Part shown: piece by piece, positions 1-6,860 of the stretch
Position numbering within the stretch: position 1 is the stretch's first letter
How the letters are laid out: each line of letters starts with the position of its first letter
Position numbers and translations under genes: made by a program
Notes under the pieces: model-generated
Database searches by the model: none
What the model was told of the DNA's origin: nothing
The model's input: only the letters and a program-made list of their open reading frames with translations
NCBI GenBank assembly: GCA_002315275.1
Contig: DCGN01000063.1
Span: 6,185-21,618 of the forward strand
Direction of reading: 5' to 3'
DNA from: Clostridiales bacterium UBA1777
Lineage (GTDB): Bacteria; Bacillota; Clostridia; Oscillospirales; Oscillospiraceae
DNA length: 15,434 bases

Positions 1-378
1 GGGAACGGCGAGCCACTGCGGCACGACCACGAGCTTTTCTCCGACGGGTATCGGCTGATAGTTCTCTTTCCAACCGTTTTCCCAGTCGCTGTCCTCGATG
101 AAGGCTGTTGAAACGGTGTAGCGGGCCTTTATCTGATTCAGAACGGCGTTGCCGGAATCGTCTTCGGCGAGATAGAACTTTATCCTGCTCACTCCAGCAT
201 AACGCTCCTCGAGCTCCTTGTCTACATAGTCCCAGTACTGGCGGTTGTGCTCCAGAAAATCATGGAACTCAGACTCGTTTTCTATCACGAAGCCCTCAAC
301 TCCGAGCGCAGTAAGCTCGTCACAGCGGGCATCTATTTCCTTTTCGGGTGTATCGAGAGTAACCTCTATCCAACGCAT
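1..378 (-). CDS. prmA: Ribosomal protein L11 methyltransferase PrmA, N-terminal part (runs off window)
   Basis: The minus strand reads as 126 open codons from an ATG at 378 to the window edge, so the C-terminal SAM-binding methyltransferase domain is not visible. The product begins MRWIEVTLDTPEKEID and has the PrmA N-terminal substrate-recognition features: an early W-x-E-V-x-L strand, a G-V-E-G-F-V-I-E segment near residue 27, and near residues 98-120 the signature DWENGWKENYQPIPVGEKL followed by V-V-V-P-x-W. PrmA trimethylates ribosomal protein L11 using SAM; that activity is family knowledge. A GAGGTG Shine-Dalgarno lies about 6 bases upstream of the ATG. The gene is divergent from the pseudouridine synthase at 507. 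Family assignment is firm; completeness cannot be judged. Confidence 0.93.
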   Translation of the reverse strand, partial: MRWIEVTLDTPEKEIDARCDELTALGVEGFVIENESEFHDFLEHNRQYWDYVDKELEERYAGVSRIKFYLAEDDSGNAVLNQIKARYTVSTAFIEDSDWENGWKENYQPIPVGEKLVVVPQWLAVP

Positions 379-409
379 ATCGCGCACCTCGCTTAGCTTA
401 ATTTAGGAT

Positions 410-438
410 ATTCTACCGCATATGAGACGAAAAGTCCA
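410..438 (-). promoter_or_regulatory. Putative prmA promoter
   Basis: On the minus strand a -35-like TGGACT (433-438) is followed after 17 bases by TAGAAT (410-415, 5/6 to consensus). This puts transcription start near 403, about 25 bases before the prmA ATG. The -35 is weak (4/6). It is a prediction from spacing and position only. Confidence 0.4.
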
Positions 439-450
439 TACAAAGCTTTG

Positions 451-479
451 TTGCAAAAGAGCACGATATGGGATACAAT
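451..479 (+). promoter_or_regulatory. Putative promoter of the RluA-like gene
   Basis: TTGCAA (451-456), a 17-base spacer and TACAAT (474-479) form a good sigma-A-type promoter, with predicted start near 486. The upstream in-frame ATG at 468 falls inside this promoter, so it cannot be used from this transcript. This decides the gene start in favour of 507. It is arranged back-to-back with the prmA promoter. Confidence 0.6.
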
Positions 480-506
480 ATGGGAAGAAAAAGTGCGGAG
501 GTGCTC

Positions 507-1145
507 ATGGAGCCAGAGATACTGTACCGAGATAAAAATATAGTTGTCTGCGTAAAGCCCGTGGGTGTTTCGTCGGAAAGCGGGGGAATGCCCGAGCTTC
601 TCAATAACGGCGGGGACGGGATATTCTGTGTGCACAGGCTTGATAAGGCCGTGGGCGGCGTGATGGTGTATGCCTGCGATCGGCACTCGGCGGCGAAGCT
701 CTCCGCGCAGGTTGCCGACAGAAGGCTGAACAAAGAATATCTTGCCGTAGTTTCGGGCTCTATCGCGGAGAAAAGCGGCACGATGACGGATCTGCTTTTC
801 CATGATGCGGCAAAGAACAAGAGCTATGTGGTCAAGCGCGAGCGCAAGGGCGTGAAGCCTGCTGAGCTTGATTACGAGGTGCTTGAGGAAAAGGACGGCC
901 TTTCCCTTGTACGCATAAAGCTTAAGACAGGTCGGTCGCACCAGATAAGAGTTCAGTTTGCATCGAGGGGATTTCCGCTCGTGGGCGATGTGAAATACGG
1001 CAGTACTGTTAAGGATCAGAATATTGCGCTGTGGTCGGCGGCACTGAGCTTTTCCCATCCCGCAACAAATAAAACGGTGGAATTCCGCAAAATGCCTGAT
1101 AAAAACGACTTCTGGAGCAAATTTGACATAATACAATCTACATAA
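507..1145 (+). CDS. RluA-family pseudouridine synthase without S4 domain
   Basis: A 212-residue protein that would convert specific uridines in rRNA or tRNA to pseudouridine. The RluA catalytic motif H-R-L-D-K-A-V-G-G lies near residues 43-51 with the nucleophilic aspartate at about D46. The family RNA-binding/active-site segment K-T-G-R-S-H-Q-I-R-V-Q-F is present, followed by P-L-V-G-D-V-K-Y-G. There is no N-terminal S4 domain, so it resembles the short RluA type rather than RluC/RluD. The start at 507 is chosen because GGAGGTG (497-503) precedes it and because an in-frame ATG at 468 sits inside the predicted promoter. The last eight codons lie in a 14-bp-period repeat that continues to the next gene. 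The target nucleotide cannot be read from sequence. A second, S4-containing paralogue is encoded at 4965-5939 on the other strand. Confidence 0.93.
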   Translation: MEPEILYRDKNIVVCVKPVGVSSESGGMPELLNNGGDGIFCVHRLDKAVGGVMVYACDRHSAAKLSAQVADRRLNKEYLAVVSGSIAEKSGTMTDLLFHDAAKNKSYVVKRERKGVKPAELDYEVLEEKDGLSLVRIKLKTGRSHQIRVQFASRGFPLVGDVKYGSTVKDQNIALWSAALSFSHPATNKTVEFRKMPDKNDFWSKFDIIQST

Positions 1146-1164
1146 ATAAATTTACATAATAAAG
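1123..1164 (+). repeat. Three tandem imperfect 14-bp repeats, locus A (TTTACATAATAAA-like)
   Basis: Three imperfect copies occur at an exact 14-base period: TTGACATAATACAA (1123-1136), TCTACATAAATAAA (1137-1150) and TTTACATAATAAAG (1151-1164). The first copy and part of the second encode the last codons and stop of the upstream pseudouridine synthase. The third ends in the Shine-Dalgarno of the RNase gene. A second triple array with the same period and core is at 3753-3794. The first copy contains a perfect TTGACA -35 hexamer, with a weak TAAATT 18 bases on, so a promoter role is possible but not convincing. Confidence 0.7.
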
Positions 1165-1171
1165 AGGAGCT

Positions 1172-1666
1172 ATGAAAAAACTAAAGAAAACATCGGTATT
1201 GCCCATTTTGGTGGCTTTGGTGCTTATATTCCTGTACAACGTGGTCATTGTGCCCGAGCGGGAAGAGCAAAGCACGGGCTTTGATTATTACGCGCAGACC
1301 GAGGACGGCAGACCGATAGCCGAGGGCATCAGCGAGGACGGGCTGTATTATTCGGCTGAGGAGGTCGCGGCGTATATCCATCAGTTCAGGCATTTGCCGG
1401 ACAATTATATGACTAAGGACGAGGCCGAGACACTCGGCTGGGAGGGCGGTTCGCTCAGTAAGATTGCAGAGGGAATGTACATCGGCGGAGATTGGTTCGG
1501 TAACTACGAGGGCAAGCTTCCGGAAGGCAAGGAGTACACCGAGTGCGACGTAAACTGCCCGAAGAACTCCAGAGGAGGGGAGCGTATTATTTTCTCCGAT
1601 GACGGCTGGATATACTACACTCCGGATCATTACGAAACCTTTGAAACGCTCTATATCGGAGCATGA
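1172..1666 (+). CDS. Barnase-like guanyl-specific ribonuclease with N-terminal membrane segment
   Basis: A 164-residue protein with a basic N-terminus (KKLKK) and a hydrophobic stretch at residues 9-27, so it is exported or anchored. I see no lipobox. Residues about 62-160 match barnase along their length: L-P-D-N-Y-M-T-K-D-E-A around 75-85, then G-G-D-W-F-G-N-Y-E-G-K-L-P at 105-117, and D-H-Y-E-T-F at 152-157. By comparison with barnase, the catalytic base E73 corresponds to E124, the acid H102 to H153, K27 to K82, and R83/R87 to R134/R138. The guanine-loop R59 is replaced by Y112, while N58 and E60 are kept (N111, E113). Cysteines 125 and 129 are absent from barnase. The ATG at 1172 has an AGAGGAG site. 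No barstar-like inhibitor gene lies nearby. It probably cleaves RNA outside the cell; activity is inferred. Confidence 0.88.
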   Translation: MKKLKKTSVLPILVALVLIFLYNVVIVPEREEQSTGFDYYAQTEDGRPIAEGISEDGLYYSAEEVAAYIHQFRHLPDNYMTKDEAETLGWEGGSLSKIAEGMYIGGDWFGNYEGKLPEGKEYTECDVNCPKNSRGGERIIFSDDGWIYYTPDHYETFETLYIGA

Positions 1667-1673
1667 ATACGAG

Positions 1674-1723
1674 AAAGTCGGCATAGGCGTAGCGCCCGCA
1701 GGTCATGCCGACTTTTCTTTTTT
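1674..1723 (+). terminator. Rho-independent terminator after the RNase gene
   Basis: A perfect 11-bp inverted repeat, AAAGTCGGCAT (1674-1684) and ATGCCGACTTT (1705-1715), is followed by a T-rich run to 1723. The 20-base loop holds a smaller GGCG-TAG-CGCC hairpin. It starts 8 bases after the RNase stop codon. Confidence 0.9.
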
Positions 1724-1848
1724 GCATATTCAACAAAACAGATATAGTGATATCTCATAAAATCACGAGAAAAATTTTCCGTTTTTCAAGAGAAAATCTT
1801 ACAACGCGCAGAAAAAACTCTTTTTCAGACAAATAGCGCGTATTCAAC

Positions 1849-1877
1849 TTGAAAAAAGCTTTTTTATGTGCTATGGT
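1849..1877 (+). promoter_or_regulatory. Putative promoter of the Na+/phosphate cotransporter gene
   Basis: TTGAAA (1849-1854), a 17-base spacer and TATGGT (1872-1877) preceded by TGC, which is an extended -10. Predicted start is near 1884, giving a leader of about 55 bases before the TTG start at 1940. No recognisable Pho box is seen in the preceding AT-rich stretch (1724-1848), which otherwise appears empty. Confidence 0.5.
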
Positions 1878-1939
1878 ATATTCGTGCCAATTCGGGGACC
1901 GCGGATGTTCTCGGAATGTTTGTGTGGAGGTAATTTATT

Positions 1940-3703
1940 TTGATTGATGTTTCAAGTGTCGTGGGTCTGCTCGGCGGTGTAGCGCTTTTCCTTTTCGGAA
2001 TGACGCTGATGGGCGACGGACTTAAAAAAGTTGCAGGCAGCAAGCTGGAGATGGTGCTCTATCAGCTCTCCGGCACACCTGTCAAGGGGATCATCCTCGG
2101 TGCGGGCGTAACTTCTATTATCCAGTCTTCCTGCGCGACCTCGGTAATGGTCGTCGGCTTTGTAAACTCCGGTATGATGAAGATTGAGCAGGCGATCTCG
2201 GTAATTCACGGTGCGCTCATCGGCACGAGCATAACGGGCTGGATACTCTGCCTTTCAATGCTTGACAACGCGCCCGGAGGACTCGTCTCCGTTTTCTCCA
2301 CCGCCAACCTTACGGCGCTGGTCGCCGTTATCGGTATCTGCCTGAGGATGTTCTCCAAGAAGCAGAGAAACTGGTATGTTGGCGATATTCTCCTCGGCTT
2401 TGCCGTCCTGATGTACGGTATGCAGATTATGAGCTCATCCGTCTCGGGCCTCAGATCGAACGAGACCTTCATCAATCTGCTCACCACTTTCTCAAATCCC
2501 GTTCTCGGCATCATCGTCGGCGCAGTATTCACGGCTGTTATCCAAAGCGCATCGGCGGCTGTCGGTATTCTGCAGGCGCTGTCGGTGACCGGCGCGATCA
2601 CGTTTGAAGCAGCTTATCCGATAATCCTCGGCATAGCGGTCGGCGCATCGGTGCCCGTGCTTCTCTCCGCGCTCAACGCGAAGACGCAGGGCAAGCGCTG
2701 CTCATTCATTTATCTGATTATTGAGCTTATCGCCGTTCCGGTGTTCGGCGCGGTGTATTATCTTGTCGGTGCGTTCGGAACGCTCCCGTTCAAGGGCGTT
2801 ATCATGAACCCCGTGAACATCGCGCTTCTGAACAGCGTTTTCCGTATCATCGCTTCCGTATGCCTGATGCCGTTCAACAAGTTCGTGCTCAGGATAGTTG
2901 CAAGGCTTGTCAAAGAGAGCGAAGAAGAAAAGAATGCCAGCGCAGTCACGGACAGACTTGATGAGCGCTTCCTCAAGCACCCCGACCTCGCAATAGAGCA
3001 ATGCCGCATCTCCACGAACGATATGGCGCTCGCATCGAAGACGAATCTGCTGAACGCCATCGACCTCATGAGCACCTATTCGAATGACGGCTTCGCCAAG
3101 GTGGAAAAGACGGAGGAGCTTATCGACGAATACGAGGATAAGCTCGGCGCATATCTTATTAAGATCACAGGCCGCCAGCTTGACGATGAGCAGAGCGAGC
3201 TCGTATCCAAATATCTGCATACGCTGTCAGACTTTGAGCGTATCAGCGACCATGCGATGAATATCGCAGAGGTCGCGCAGGAGATAAACGAAAAAAAGCT
3301 TATCTTCTCCGAGGACGGACAGGAGGAGATCACCGTGCTCACGAACGCGCTCCTTGAGATTGTGGATCTTTCGATGCAGTCGTTCATATATAACGACCTT
3401 GAAAAGGCCTACCGCGTTGAGCCTCTCGAAGAGATGATAGACGTGCTCTGCGACGAGATGAAGCTTCGCCACGTAGAGCGCCTCAAGCAGGGGAACTGCT
3501 CCATATCCCACGGCTTCGTTTTCAGCGATATTCTCACGAACTTTGAGCGTGTATCCGACCATTGCTCCAACATCGCAGTCGCGGTCATTGAGCTGCAGTC
3601 AAAGTCCTACGATGCTCACGGTTATGTGATCAACCTCAAGGAGCTGCACGCGCACCACTTTGACGAGTACTATAACGAGTACGCCAAGAAGTACGAAATT
3701 TAA
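1940..3703 (+). CDS. Na+/phosphate cotransporter (NptA/PF02690 type) with C-terminal PhoU-like domain
   Basis: A 587-residue membrane protein. The N-terminal ~330 residues are hydrophobic and carry the two inverted Na/Pi-cotransporter repeats, each with its glutamine-serine signature: Q-S-S-C-A-T-S at residues 62-68 and Q-S-A-S at 202-205. The rest (about 345-560) is soluble and helical, with the paired acidic patterns of PhoU helical bundles (for example D-F-E-R-I-S-D-H-A and N-F-E-R-V-S-D-H-C), which bind metal in PhoU proteins. Length and order match the bacterial NptA/YjbB class. Its role is Na+-driven inorganic phosphate transport, with the PhoU part probably gating it; direction of flux is not shown. 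The start is TTG, supported by GGAGGT (1926-1931) at 8 bases. It is monocistronic, between terminators at 1674-1723 and 3705-3736. Confidence 0.93.
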   Translation: MIDVSSVVGLLGGVALFLFGMTLMGDGLKKVAGSKLEMVLYQLSGTPVKGIILGAGVTSIIQSSCATSVMVVGFVNSGMMKIEQAISVIHGALIGTSITGWILCLSMLDNAPGGLVSVFSTANLTALVAVIGICLRMFSKKQRNWYVGDILLGFAVLMYGMQIMSSSVSGLRSNETFINLLTTFSNPVLGIIVGAVFTAVIQSASAAVGILQALSVTGAITFEAAYPIILGIAVGASVPVLLSALNAKTQGKRCSFIYLIIELIAVPVFGAVYYLVGAFGTLPFKGVIMNPVNIALLNSVFRIIASVCLMPFNKFVLRIVARLVKESEEEKNASAVTDRLDERFLKHPDLAIEQCRISTNDMALASKTNLLNAIDLMSTYSNDGFAKVEKTEELIDEYEDKLGAYLIKITGRQLDDEQSELVSKYLHTLSDFERISDHAMNIAEVAQEINEKKLIFSEDGQEEITVLTNALLEIVDLSMQSFIYNDLEKAYRVEPLEEMIDVLCDEMKLRHVERLKQGNCSISHGFVFSDILTNFERVSDHCSNIAVAVIELQSKSYDAHGYVINLKELHAHHFDEYYNEYAKKYEI

Positions 3704-3704
3704 A

Positions 3705-3736
3705 AATTGCCCGCCGTTCAAAAGAGCGGCGGGTTT
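3705..3736. terminator. Bidirectional terminator between the phosphate cotransporter and the CDF gene
   Basis: The hairpin CCCGCCGTTC (3710-3719), loop AAAA, GAGCGGCGGG (3724-3733) has one G-T wobble. On the plus strand the tail is only TTT. On the minus strand the hairpin is followed by a better T tract (ATTTTTA), so it likely also ends the minus-strand operon arriving from 3793. Confidence 0.8.
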
Positions 3737-3752
3737 GCTGCATCAAGATGAG

Positions 3753-3794
3753 ATTACATAATTAAATTTACACAATATAGTTTACATAATAATC
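3753..3794. repeat. Three tandem imperfect 14-bp repeats, locus B (TTTACATAATAAA-like)
   Basis: Three copies occur at an exact 14-base period: ATTACATAATTAAA (3753-3766), TTTACACAATATAG (3767-3780) and TTTACATAATAATC (3781-3794). The third copy shares its first 12 bases with the third copy of the array at 1123-1164. The array lies between the bidirectional terminator and the stop codon of the minus-strand CDF gene, overlapping that stop by two bases. Function unknown. Confidence 0.7.
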
Positions 3795-4962
3795 ACACAT
3801 ATATTCTGTCGATCGAGACTACGGCAAAGCAATCGGACCAAGTGCCATGAACTGCATTTTTGATCTCGGAGGCAAGCTCGCTGTCCGATTTACGGCAGGT
3901 CGCGGGTACGGCGGCATCAAAGATCAGATTGGTGTGCGTCGGGCCGGGAACCATGCGGAAATCGTGAATTGTCATTTCGGCGAGTATATCGCGCTTGAGC
4001 ATTTCGCTTACGGCGTTTCGCATATTTGCGACAGCAGAGTTTTCGGATTCTATCGGATCCATATGGATGGTTGCGTCACAGCCGAGCTTTTCCTTGAGAT
4101 CCTGCTCAGCCATGTCGATATCGTCATGCAGCTCAAACAGATTGCCCGTGCCGTTAACCTCCGCATGGAGCGATATCATCACTCTGCCCGGACCGTAGTC
4201 ATGTACGACGAGGTCGTGAATACCGACTACCTTGTCATGAGCCATGACGATCTCTTCTATCTCGCGCACAAAGTCAGGGTCGGGCGCTTTGCCGAGCAGG
4301 GGAGAGAGTGTGTCCCTCATGGCGTTGAAGCCCGCAAAGACGATAAAGCATGCTACGAGCAGACCCGCGATACCGTCTATATTTATCTTGAAGATGAGGT
4401 TAACGCCCATGCTCAGCAGGACGACCGCCGTGGAAACGGAGTCGGAGAGAGAGTCGGTCGCCGTGGCTACCATTGCAGATGAACCGATGCGCCTGCCGGT
4501 CTTCTTGTTGTACAGATACATGTAAAACTTCACGGCGATCGAGGCAAGGAGGATGCAGGCGGGGAGTAACCCGGCCTCAACGGGCTCTGGATGTATAATG
4601 CTCTCAACGGAGCTTTTGCCGAGCTCAAAGCCCATCACCATGATGAGCGAGGACAGCACAAGACCTGCGAGATACTCAACGCGCCCGTGCCCGAACGGAT
4701 GGTCAAGATCGGGCTTCTTTGCGGCTATCGCAAAACCGAGGAGGGTTATTATCGACGAGCCCGCATCGGATAGGTTGTTGAACGCATCGGCCGTGATCGC
4801 AACAGAGCCGGAAATAATGCCTGCGAAATATTTACCCGCGAATAGGATGAGGTTCAGAAATATGCCGTATACACTGCAGAGCGTGCCGTATGCACGCCGT
4901 ACGGTGGGGGAGGAGACGTTATCGCGGTCTTTTACGAAGAACCTTACGAGAAGTTTGAACAT
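3793..4962 (-). CDS. Cation diffusion facilitator (CDF) family metal exporter, probably Mn-type
   Basis: A 389-residue CDF antiporter with about six membrane segments in residues 28-210, then a cytoplasmic domain. That domain is longer than in the classic ~300-residue CDFs, with what may be a second copy after about residue 300. CDF hallmarks are the transmembrane metal-site helices and the D-H-P-F-G-H-G-R motif at residues 87-94. The TM2 site reads N62-x3-D66 and TM5 reads D170-x3-D174. Zinc CDFs usually have His in these sites, whereas an N/D-D/D set is typical of manganese exporters such as pneumococcal MntE, so Mn2+ efflux is my inference. It starts 2 bases after the TGA of the upstream pseudouridine synthase with only a weak Shine-Dalgarno, implying translational coupling. 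A second Mn efflux gene, mntP, is at 10309. Confidence 0.92.
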   Translation of the reverse strand: MFKLLVRFFVKDRDNVSSPTVRRAYGTLCSVYGIFLNLILFAGKYFAGIISGSVAITADAFNNLSDAGSSIITLLGFAIAAKKPDLDHPFGHGRVEYLAGLVLSSLIMVMGFELGKSSVESIIHPEPVEAGLLPACILLASIAVKFYMYLYNKKTGRRIGSSAMVATATDSLSDSVSTAVVLLSMGVNLIFKINIDGIAGLLVACFIVFAGFNAMRDTLSPLLGKAPDPDFVREIEEIVMAHDKVVGIHDLVVHDYGPGRVMISLHAEVNGTGNLFELHDDIDMAEQDLKEKLGCDATIHMDPIESENSAVANMRNAVSEMLKRDILAEMTIHDFRMVPGPTHTNLIFDAAVPATCRKSDSELASEIKNAVHGTWSDCFAVVSIDRIYV

Positions 4963-4964
4963 TG

Positions 4965-5939
4965 TCAGAAATCCAGCTTTCCTATATCGAAATATTTATC
5001 GGCGAAATCGACCTTATCAACAGTATATGTTCTGCCTCGCAGATAGTTGAGTATGCCTGCATCCGTCGGGAAATCAAAATAGAGCTTGTAGGAGTAGAGC
5101 GCCTGCCCCTTTTCGTCAAAGCCCTTGTTGAATTTCTCCGTGCCGTACTTGCCGTCACCGAGGAGCGGCCATCCGGCGTACGCCATCTGAGCGCGTATCT
5201 GATGTGTGCGCCCCGTGAGCAGACGGCACTCAACAAGCGAGAGAGGGCCTTTTGTGGAAATAACGCGGTATTCCGTAACGGCGGTCTTCGCGCCGGGCTC
5301 TGTCCTGGATTTTATGTAAACCTGATTTTTGGATGCATCCTTGAAAAGATAGTTCTCAAGTCTGCCGCTCTGCGGCTTCGGTCTGCCTTGAACGGCGCAG
5401 AGATAGTATTTCTCTATCTCTCTGTCCTTTATCTTGTCATTGAGAATGCGTAGCGCCTCGGCGTTCTTGGCGGCGATGACGATACCGCCTGTGTTGCGGT
5501 CGATCCTATTGCAGAGGGCGGGGGCAAAGGAGTTTTCCTCCTTGGGACGCCATTCCCCCTTCTGTGCGAGATAGGCCTGAATATTCGCTATGAGAGTGTT
5601 GTAATCCCAAACGCCCGCGCTGTGGCAGAGAACACCGGGCTTCTTGTCGGCGAGGAGAATATTCTCGTCCTCATAGACGATGTCAAGCCTCGGAGTGCCG
5701 ACCTTGAGATAGGAATTTTCCTCTCTCGGCTTTTCGAAGAACTCGTCGTTTATGTACAGCTGCAGCACGTCGCCGAGCTGGAGGCGCGTGTCTCTTTTTG
5801 CGCCCTTGCCGTTGACCTTGATCCTTTTAAGGCGTATATATTTCTGCAGGAGCGCCTCCGGAAGCAGAGGCACGGCCTTGCCGACGAACCTATCCAGCCT
5901 CTGCCCCGAGTCATTTTGTTTTACGGTAATTTCCTTCAT
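4965..5939 (-). CDS. RluA-family pseudouridine synthase with S4 domain (RluC/RluD-like)
   Basis: A 324-residue protein. Residues about 1-65 form an S4-like RNA-binding domain (S-G-Q-R-L-D-R-F then K-Y-I-R-L-K-R-I-K-V-N-G). The catalytic domain follows, with the motif C-N-R-I-D-R-N-T-G-G near 143-152 and nucleophile D147, then L-L-T-G-R-T-H-Q-I-R-A-Q and P-L-L-G-D-G-K-Y-G. Such enzymes make pseudouridine in 23S rRNA; which sites cannot be told here. The ATG at 5939 has only a modest GGGG ribosome site about 8 bases upstream, but the N-terminus fits the family. It is first in an operon with the CDF transporter (2-base gap), under a promoter overlapping that of yceD. Confidence 0.94.
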   Translation of the reverse strand: MKEITVKQNDSGQRLDRFVGKAVPLLPEALLQKYIRLKRIKVNGKGAKRDTRLQLGDVLQLYINDEFFEKPREENSYLKVGTPRLDIVYEDENILLADKKPGVLCHSAGVWDYNTLIANIQAYLAQKGEWRPKEENSFAPALCNRIDRNTGGIVIAAKNAEALRILNDKIKDREIEKYYLCAVQGRPKPQSGRLENYLFKDASKNQVYIKSRTEPGAKTAVTEYRVISTKGPLSLVECRLLTGRTHQIRAQMAYAGWPLLGDGKYGTEKFNKGFDEKGQALYSYKLYFDFPTDAGILNYLRGRTYTVDKVDFADKYFDIGKLDF

Positions 5940-6028
5940 TTTTATGCCCCGTTTTCGCCCGTTGGAATGAAAGCCGGGTTTTGGCTAACATTGCCATTAA
6001 AGGCGGAGTTGTACCCTCGTTTTTTTGC

Positions 6029-6057
6029 ATTATACTATATAAAATTTCTGTTGACAA
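6029..6057 (-). promoter_or_regulatory. Promoter of the pseudouridine synthase-CDF operon, sharing its -35 region with the yceD promoter
   Basis: On the minus strand TTGTCA (6052-6057), a 17-base spacer and TATAAT (6029-6034, perfect). Predicted start is near 6022, leaving a leader of about 80 bases. The -35 box occupies nearly the same base pairs as the plus-strand TTGACA at 6051-6056. Confidence 0.7.
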
Positions 6058-6079
6058 GGCTTGACTCATCATCTATAAT
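6051..6079 (+). promoter_or_regulatory. Consensus sigma-A promoter of yceD-rpmF
   Basis: A perfect TTGACA (6051-6056), 17-base spacer and perfect TATAAT (6074-6079). Predicted start near 6086 gives a 43-base leader before the yceD ATG. This is the strongest promoter in the window, fitting a gene pair that supplies ribosomal protein L32. Confidence 0.9.
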
Positions 6080-6128
6080 ACTAAGGCTGACATTTTGGCT
6101 ATGTCTGTTCCCGTGAGAGGTAATTTAC

Positions 6129-6620
6129 ATGAGGCTTAACCTGCGAGAGATCATTGAGGTCCCCGGCGGCTCTGTTCCGTTTGAATGCGAGCTGAGCACG
6201 GAAATGCTCTATTTCCCTTCCGTGAAGGGATATGACGAAGCTCCGTTTGCCGAGGGCAGAGTGTATAACGAAGCCGGCGTGCTTAATCTAAACGGCAGTA
6301 TCACGGCAGATATGCAATGTATATGTGACCGCTGCGGCGCTGAGTTCCAAAGCCGCAAGATCACGGATGTCAACGTCACGATAGTCGAAGAGGATGACGG
6401 TTCCGACCCGTTCCGTTTCCCGCTCGACGGAGACGAAATAGACCTGGACGAGATACTCAGCACCTGCTTCATACTGGACATGGAGACCAAGTTCCTCTGC
6501 ACAGAGGACTGCAAAGGCTTGTGCCCGACCTGCGGCAGGAATCTCAATCTGGGCCCCTGCGGATGCAGGAAACAACTTGATCCAAGATTTGCTGTGCTTG
6601 AGCAGCTTTTGGATAAATAA
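6129..6620 (+). CDS. yceD: YceD family protein (DUF177), 23S rRNA accumulation factor
   Basis: A 163-residue DUF177/YceD protein. The central C-x-C-x2-C-G-x-x-F motif (residues 64-73) and the C-terminal cysteine cluster C-K-G-L-C-P-T-C-G-R-N-L-N (about 135-147) followed by G-P-C-G-C suggest a zinc site. The latter motif is the DUF177 signature. The family is genetically linked to rpmF across bacteria and is needed for normal 23S rRNA accumulation; the molecular mechanism is not settled as far as I know. GAGAGGT (6115-6121) precedes the ATG. It is followed after 43 bases by rpmF, and a 5-bp hairpin (AGCTG...CAGCT, 6627-6643) lies between them. Confidence 0.93.
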   Translation: MRLNLREIIEVPGGSVPFECELSTEMLYFPSVKGYDEAPFAEGRVYNEAGVLNLNGSITADMQCICDRCGAEFQSRKITDVNVTIVEEDDGSDPFRFPLDGDEIDLDEILSTCFILDMETKFLCTEDCKGLCPTCGRNLNLGPCGCRKQLDPRFAVLEQLLDK

Positions 6621-6663
6621 AAAATTAGCTGCTCAGAACAGCTGTTAATCAGGAGGTGTCAAT

Positions 6664-6852
6664 ATGGCAGTCCCAAAAGGAAAGGTATCAAGACAGAGGC
6701 GCGATAAGAGACGCAGCTCTACCTGGAAGCTCACAGCCCCCGGCATAGTTAAGTGCCCCAACTGCGGCGCTTTCTGCATGCCTCACCGCGCATGCAAGGC
6801 TTGCGGTCAGTACAAGGGCCGTACGGTCATCAATGTCGAAGAGAGCAAGTAA
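6664..6852 (+). CDS. rpmF: 50S ribosomal protein L32
   Basis: A 62-residue protein of canonical L32 form: N-terminal M-A-V-P-K-G-K-V-S-R, a basic stretch, then a zinc ribbon with C31-x2-C34 and C44-x2-C47. The four-cysteine set means it is the zinc-binding form. An ideal AGGAGGTG (6651-6658) sits 5 bases before the ATG. It is co-transcribed with yceD and followed by a terminator. Confidence 0.98.
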   Translation: MAVPKGKVSRQRRDKRRSSTWKLTAPGIVKCPNCGAFCMPHRACKACGQYKGRTVINVEESK

Positions 6853-6860
6853 AACAGCTT

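Noticed and set aside
468..506. Upstream in-frame ATG for the RluA-like gene
   Set aside because: It lies within the predicted promoter -10 region and lacks a ribosome site. The ATG at 507 has GGAGGTG.
393..1136. A 247-codon open frame on the minus strand
   Set aside because: It is antisense to the clear RluA-family gene, has no recognisable domain, and reflects codon bias of the real gene.
1741..1754. GATAT-AGTG-ATATC inverted repeat before the phosphate cotransporter gene
   Set aside because: Five-base arms in an AT-rich spacer are easily expected by chance, it is about 95 bases upstream of the predicted -35, and it is not a known Pho box.
6627..6643. AGCTG/CAGCT hairpin between yceD and rpmF as an L32 autoregulatory element or terminator
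   Set aside because: Only five base pairs with no T tract, and too weak to support a regulatory claim.
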